A stretch of DNA of 64,000 nucleotides. It comes from a virus. Every line of letters starts with the position of its first letter. Positions within the stretch are counted from its first letter, which is position 1. Below the pieces are notes generated by a model. That model saw only the letters and a list, made by a program, of their open reading frames with translations, did not search any database and had not been told where the DNA came from. The position numbers were made by a program, and so were the translations under genes. Positions 61,030-64,000 of the stretch are shown here, piece by piece. The stretch lies in the IMG/VR virus record IMGVR_UViG_3300042450_002567, positions 1 to 64,000 of that record; one strand, given 5' to 3'.

Positions 61030-62963
61030 CTAATGCTATTACTATTGTTGATCCGTTTTCTGGTTCAAAAGCTATTGTGATTGAACATGCTTTTGATATT
61101 TTGGCAGCGGGTTCTGGTACGTTAAAAGATTTTGCTGTTTGGTCGGAGTCGGAATCTTCGTCTTTAGAGGGTATTAAGTCGGCGATCAGTAATCCTTCGT
61201 TGGTTGTTATTGGGCCTGAGCCTTTGGATGATTTGGTGTGGGCTGATTTTCAGAAACTTAGTTACCAAAACTATTCTGTTGATAGTAAGTCGGATTTTTA
61301 TAACGAGAAAATTATTTCTTCAATTGATTTTCGTTTAAACGGATTTGAAGAGAAGGTTTTGGGTTTTGGCAGGATTCGGCGTAGTGCTGATCGTTATGAT
61401 GCTAATGCTGTAAATGGTGATCCTGGGAGTGACAATACGGTTCAAGATGGTACGCCGTGGGAACGGCCTGCTGGAGCTCGTGGCGTAGCCGCTGCTGTGC
61501 GTCGCCGTATGGGTCCTAGAACTGCTGGCAGGGCGACTACTCCCACGGGTGGCGAACCTGCTCGTAGAAGAGTGGGGATACTTGATCGCCTAGCTAATGC
61601 TATTGATGTTTCTGGTAGTGATAGTTCGACCCAGGGTGCTGCTCCTGCTGCTCCTGCTCGCCGTGCTCGCCGTGCTCGCCGTGCTGCTCCTGCTCCTAGT
61701 GCTTCGCGTGCTGCCCCTAACCCACCTCCTCCCCCTCCTGCTGCTCCTGCTCCGCCCGCCGTGCAGACTCCTGATGCCCCTGGTCGCCGTATCTTTGCTT
61801 CGGCATTAGAGCGTCTTGCAGGACGGATTGATCCAGGTGAAATCGGAGAAACGCGACGTACTAAGAAATGGGGAATCCAAGATTATGAAAAGGGGCTTAA
61901 GCATGTTTATGAAAAAGATGGGGATATAACCGATATTGCTGATGAGCATATTATTGATGTTTTATTTGACGAAAATTTAGAAATTTTGGGAAGACCTCTG
62001 GCTGGTTATACGTTGACGAAGGAGGATCTTGTTACGGCTAGTGGCCAAGGCGGTCTTCTCCGTGATGGGGTGAGTTTTAAGAATCAGAGATTTAAATTTG
62101 AGATTATTAAAGATGAGGCTGGAGGTCGTGATGTTCCCTGGAGAGTAATGCAAGTTACGGATACCTTAAATGGTGGTGTTTGGTATGTGAAAGTTTCTAC
62201 TTTCGGGAACCATGATTCTTTGCTTGAAAATATTGGGAGTAAAGCTGCTGAGGTTCTTGGTTTTGGTAATAGTGAAAAGAATTTTAGGGTTGGTCAAAAC
62301 GTTCAACGGCAAGGGACCGCTACGCCTTATCGGTGGATGATGGTTAAATCTATAGAAGAGTGGGAATTTGATCATACGCCTGCTGCAGGGCGAGAAGGCA
62401 AGTGGAAAGAATGGAATCGGGCCGGGTTCACTGATCATACAAAACTTGATCCTTCAGATATGGCTAGGATGCTTTTGTTGGATTACATCTTTGATAATTC
62501 TGATCGGCACGGTGGGAATTATATGGCACGAATGGATAGCGACGGTCGGATTAGGTTAGGCCTTATCGATCATGGTCTTTTATATGGTGGTCGTGGGTTG
62601 GAGAGCGCCATTTCTTCGGGTCTTGCTGCTGCTAGCACAAAATCGTTTAAACAATATTACGAGTCATCAACATGCAGGAAGCCTTTTAGACATTTAAGTG
62701 TTGGCTTAAAAGGTACTTCAAGTGCAGCTCAGGTTCGTCGTCGAAAGTTTCAGCAAGCAGCTGATCGGGCTATTGAACGGCTCGAAGAAGATTTAGGTAA
62801 AATTGTTTCAGCTGATAGGATTTCTTCTAAAGGAAAAATTTTGACTCCTGAAGAGTTGCAACACCTTGATGCTGTTCGGACAATTGCTGAAGCAAGGTTA
62901 GCTATTCTGCAACGGGATGGTTCACGCCAGATTCTAGATACTTTGTTAAAGTGGATTGGATAG
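61026..62963 (+). CDS. HipA/PI4K-like protein kinase fused to structural N-terminus
   Basis: 645 residues. N-terminal part with YDANAVNGDPGSDNTVQDGT PWERPAG, a Ca-binding-like tag common in actinophage proteins; then an Ala/Pro/Arg linker. Kinase part (about 370-580): VWYVKVSTFGNHDSLLEN (Lys 389), LLLDYIFDNSDRHGGNYMAR (Asp 493, Asn 498), RLGLIDHGLLYG (Asp 515), the two acidic motifs of HipA/PI3-4 kinase-like folds. Likely an active phosphotransferase, possibly injected with DNA. Confidence 0.75.
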   Translation: MTNAITIVDPFSGSKAIVIEHAFDILAAGSGTLKDFAVWSESESSSLEGIKSAISNPSLVVIGPEPLDDLVWADFQKLSYQNYSVDSKSDFYNEKIISSIDFRLNGFEEKVLGFGRIRRSADRYDANAVNGDPGSDNTVQDGTPWERPAGARGVAAAVRRRMGPRTAGRATTPTGGEPARRRVGILDRLANAIDVSGSDSSTQGAAPAAPARRARRARRAAPAPSASRAAPNPPPPPPAAPAPPAVQTPDAPGRRIFASALERLAGRIDPGEIGETRRTKKWGIQDYEKGLKHVYEKDGDITDIADEHIIDVLFDENLEILGRPLAGYTLTKEDLVTASGQGGLLRDGVSFKNQRFKFEIIKDEAGGRDVPWRVMQVTDTLNGGVWYVKVSTFGNHDSLLENIGSKAAEVLGFGNSEKNFRVGQNVQRQGTATPYRWMMVKSIEEWEFDHTPAAGREGKWKEWNRAGFTDHTKLDPSDMARMLLLDYIFDNSDRHGGNYMARMDSDGRIRLGLIDHGLLYGGRGLESAISSGLAAASTKSFKQYYESSTCRKPFRHLSVGLKGTSSAAQVRRRKFQQAADRAIERLEEDLGKIVSADRISSKGKILTPEELQHLDAVRTIAEARLAILQRDGSRQILDTLLKWIG

Positions 62964-62965
62964 TT

Positions 62966-63277
62966 ATGAAAGAAAATAACGCTTTGTATCCTATTGCATA
63001 TTTTTATAAGAGTCCTGATGATGGAATATACCTTACCTGTATTTGCCGTGAGCCTGGCCGCTATGAAGAGTACTGGAACGGTAAAGCTTTTAGTTACAAG
63101 GATGACAGTTTTGATGATCCTGAAGAGGCGTTTTACCTTAATCAGCCTTCTTCTCAGAGCGATGCAAAGTTTTTTATTTTCAAAAATGTTACCGATGAGC
63201 AGATCTTATCTTTGCTATCAAGGATGAATCCGCCTATGGATAAAGCTGTTGTTAAGTCTTGGGAACCAGGTTTGTAA
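62966..63277 (+). CDS. 103-residue protein, unknown
   Basis: ATG 62966, just after the kinase stop; a GTG 15 bases earlier overlaps it. MKENNALYPIAYFYKSPDDG, IYLTCICREPGRYEEYWNGK, FFIFKNVTDEQILSLLSRMN. Strand-rich small protein. Could be the kinase's partner; no family recognised. Confidence 0.7.
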   Translation: MKENNALYPIAYFYKSPDDGIYLTCICREPGRYEEYWNGKAFSYKDDSFDDPEEAFYLNQPSSQSDAKFFIFKNVTDEQILSLLSRMNPPMDKAVVKSWEPGL

Positions 63278-63278
63278 A

Positions 63279-64000
63279 ATGTTTGAACGTACTGACATTG
63301 ATGACATAAAAGCCGATGATTTGTTTGTTGATGTTGAATCAAAAATTTTGGGTAGGGGTCTTCGCGGTAGTCGTATTGGTAGGCGGGGTGGTAATGCTGG
63401 GAGTGGGAATCCGTTAAAAAGGTTTTTGCGTCGTGCTGTGTACGATCCAAATGCCAAGGACCGTGATAATGATGGGAGGGCTCAGGAAGGGACTAATCAG
63501 GAGCATGCTGTTACTCCGAAGCTTGAAGTTCCTGGGAGTGTACTTTCGAGTAACCCGCTTGATCAGAATAGTCCTGCCCGTGAGCTTGTTTCTTTAGCCA
63601 AAAAGCCTGATAAGCCCAAAAAACCTGCTAAGCGTAAAAAGGGATCTGCTAAACCCGACTTCGACGAAATCCTTAGAGTGGAAGAAGAGGATAAATTAAA
63701 GGCGCAAGAGCAAGCTAAAGCTGAGGCATTAGAGGTACAGGCTAGGCTTGATCGACTCAACGCCAAATTCAGATCTGGTAATGAAGACTGGGAAACTAGT
63801 CAAGACGTCGAACTAGCGCGTGAAAGTCTACAAGCCATTGCTACTGCATTTGCTGAAGATCAAGATATATGGGATCGTTCCAGGCTTGCTGTTTCGCCTC
63901 GTGAAGCAGCGATGGGCAGATTGCAAGTTATGAGAGATCGATTGCTCTTGCAGCATTCACATTTTAATGAGTTGCCTGATAGGGAATTTGAAGAGCTTTT
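63279..64000 (+). CDS. Head-region coiled-coil protein, cut by window end
   Basis: 240 residues visible, open at the end. Starts MFERTDIDDIKADDLFVDVE; then VYDPNAKDRDNDGRAQEGT, again a Ca-binding-like tag, then a Lys/Pro segment and long charged helices (EDKLKAQEQAKAEALEVQAR). Probably a structural or scaffold protein. Confidence 0.7.
   Translation, partial: MFERTDIDDIKADDLFVDVESKILGRGLRGSRIGRRGGNAGSGNPLKRFLRRAVYDPNAKDRDNDGRAQEGTNQEHAVTPKLEVPGSVLSSNPLDQNSPARELVSLAKKPDKPKKPAKRKKGSAKPDFDEILRVEEEDKLKAQEQAKAEALEVQARLDRLNAKFRSGNEDWETSQDVELARESLQAIATAFAEDQDIWDRSRLAVSPREAAMGRLQVMRDRLLLQHSHFNELPDREFEEL

Noticed and set aside
1-64000. CRISPR array
   Set aside because: Repeats are not of regular 28-37 bp with unique equal spacers; they are promoters, terminators and G-rich elements.
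1-64000. Insertion sequence or integrase
   Set aside because: No transposase, integrase or recombinase motif was seen; the excisionase-like gene at 46867 is taken as a regulator.

Overview
The window reads as about 64 kb of a tailed double-stranded DNA phage (or prophage) of an actinobacterium. Evidence for the phage: a large terminase, a portal fused to a MuF domain, a prohead protease, an SSB, a Rad52-like annealing protein with a Cas4/RecB-like nuclease, a RuvC-like resolvase, an HNH nuclease and a primase-helicase. Evidence for an actinobacterial host: three WhiB-like proteins, an Rpf-like lipoprotein, a DUF1360 membrane protein and two secreted Thr-rich-stalk proteins. The Thr stalks and the CHATSS-type domain hint at Acidimicrobiia or freshwater actinobacteria (inference only). 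I see no integrase and no DNA polymerase; both window edges cut genes.

Layout. 0-4 kb: end of a DUF616-like gene, a secreted stalk protein, a winged-helix protein, then a coupled + strand operon (small proteins, metallophosphoesterase, WhiB-like). 4.1-8.4 kb: a coupled - strand replication operon (primase-helicase, loader-like and helper proteins, a terminase-small-like HTH protein, three small RHH proteins). 8.5-17.6 kb: mostly leftward small genes, each or in pairs with its own promoter. 17.6-34.4 kb: about 45 very small genes in alternating divergent pairs. Nearly every one has its own sigma70-type promoter with a 17-bp spacer, a conserved short leader with AGGAG-type Shine-Dalgarno, and a GC-rich terminator hairpin. 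34.4-43.7 kb: host-interaction and metabolic genes (Rpf-like lipoprotein, secreted protein, tRNA, DUF932, dual-specificity phosphatase, HDAC-like deacetylase, WhiBs, SSB, endolysin-like protein, dCMP-deaminase-like protein). 43.7-54 kb: a leftward block with ParB-like, RuvC-like, HNH, GNAT, glycosyltransferase, recombination genes and terL. 54.1-64 kb: rightward head genes (portal-MuF, protease fusion, a kinase-like/pseudokinase-like pair, coiled-coil protein cut by the end).

The most notable system is in 8-34 kb. The divergent promoters share a 16-bp palindrome (consensus CTGAGANCGNTCTCAG) placed symmetrically 17-18 bp from each -35 box, so its centre falls near -61.5 from both predicted start sites, or one helical turn nearer or farther. 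That is the geometry of a class-I activator site. The convergent gene ends carry terminators plus repeated AGCCCCG heptamers and, from 26 to 34 kb, G-rich repeats. The heptamer AGYCCCG is very frequent from 4.6 to 34.4 kb, also inside genes, and by eye absent from the rest. Together this looks like a regulon of individually transcribed accessory genes under one regulator, distinct from the compact overlapping operons used for replication and virion genes.
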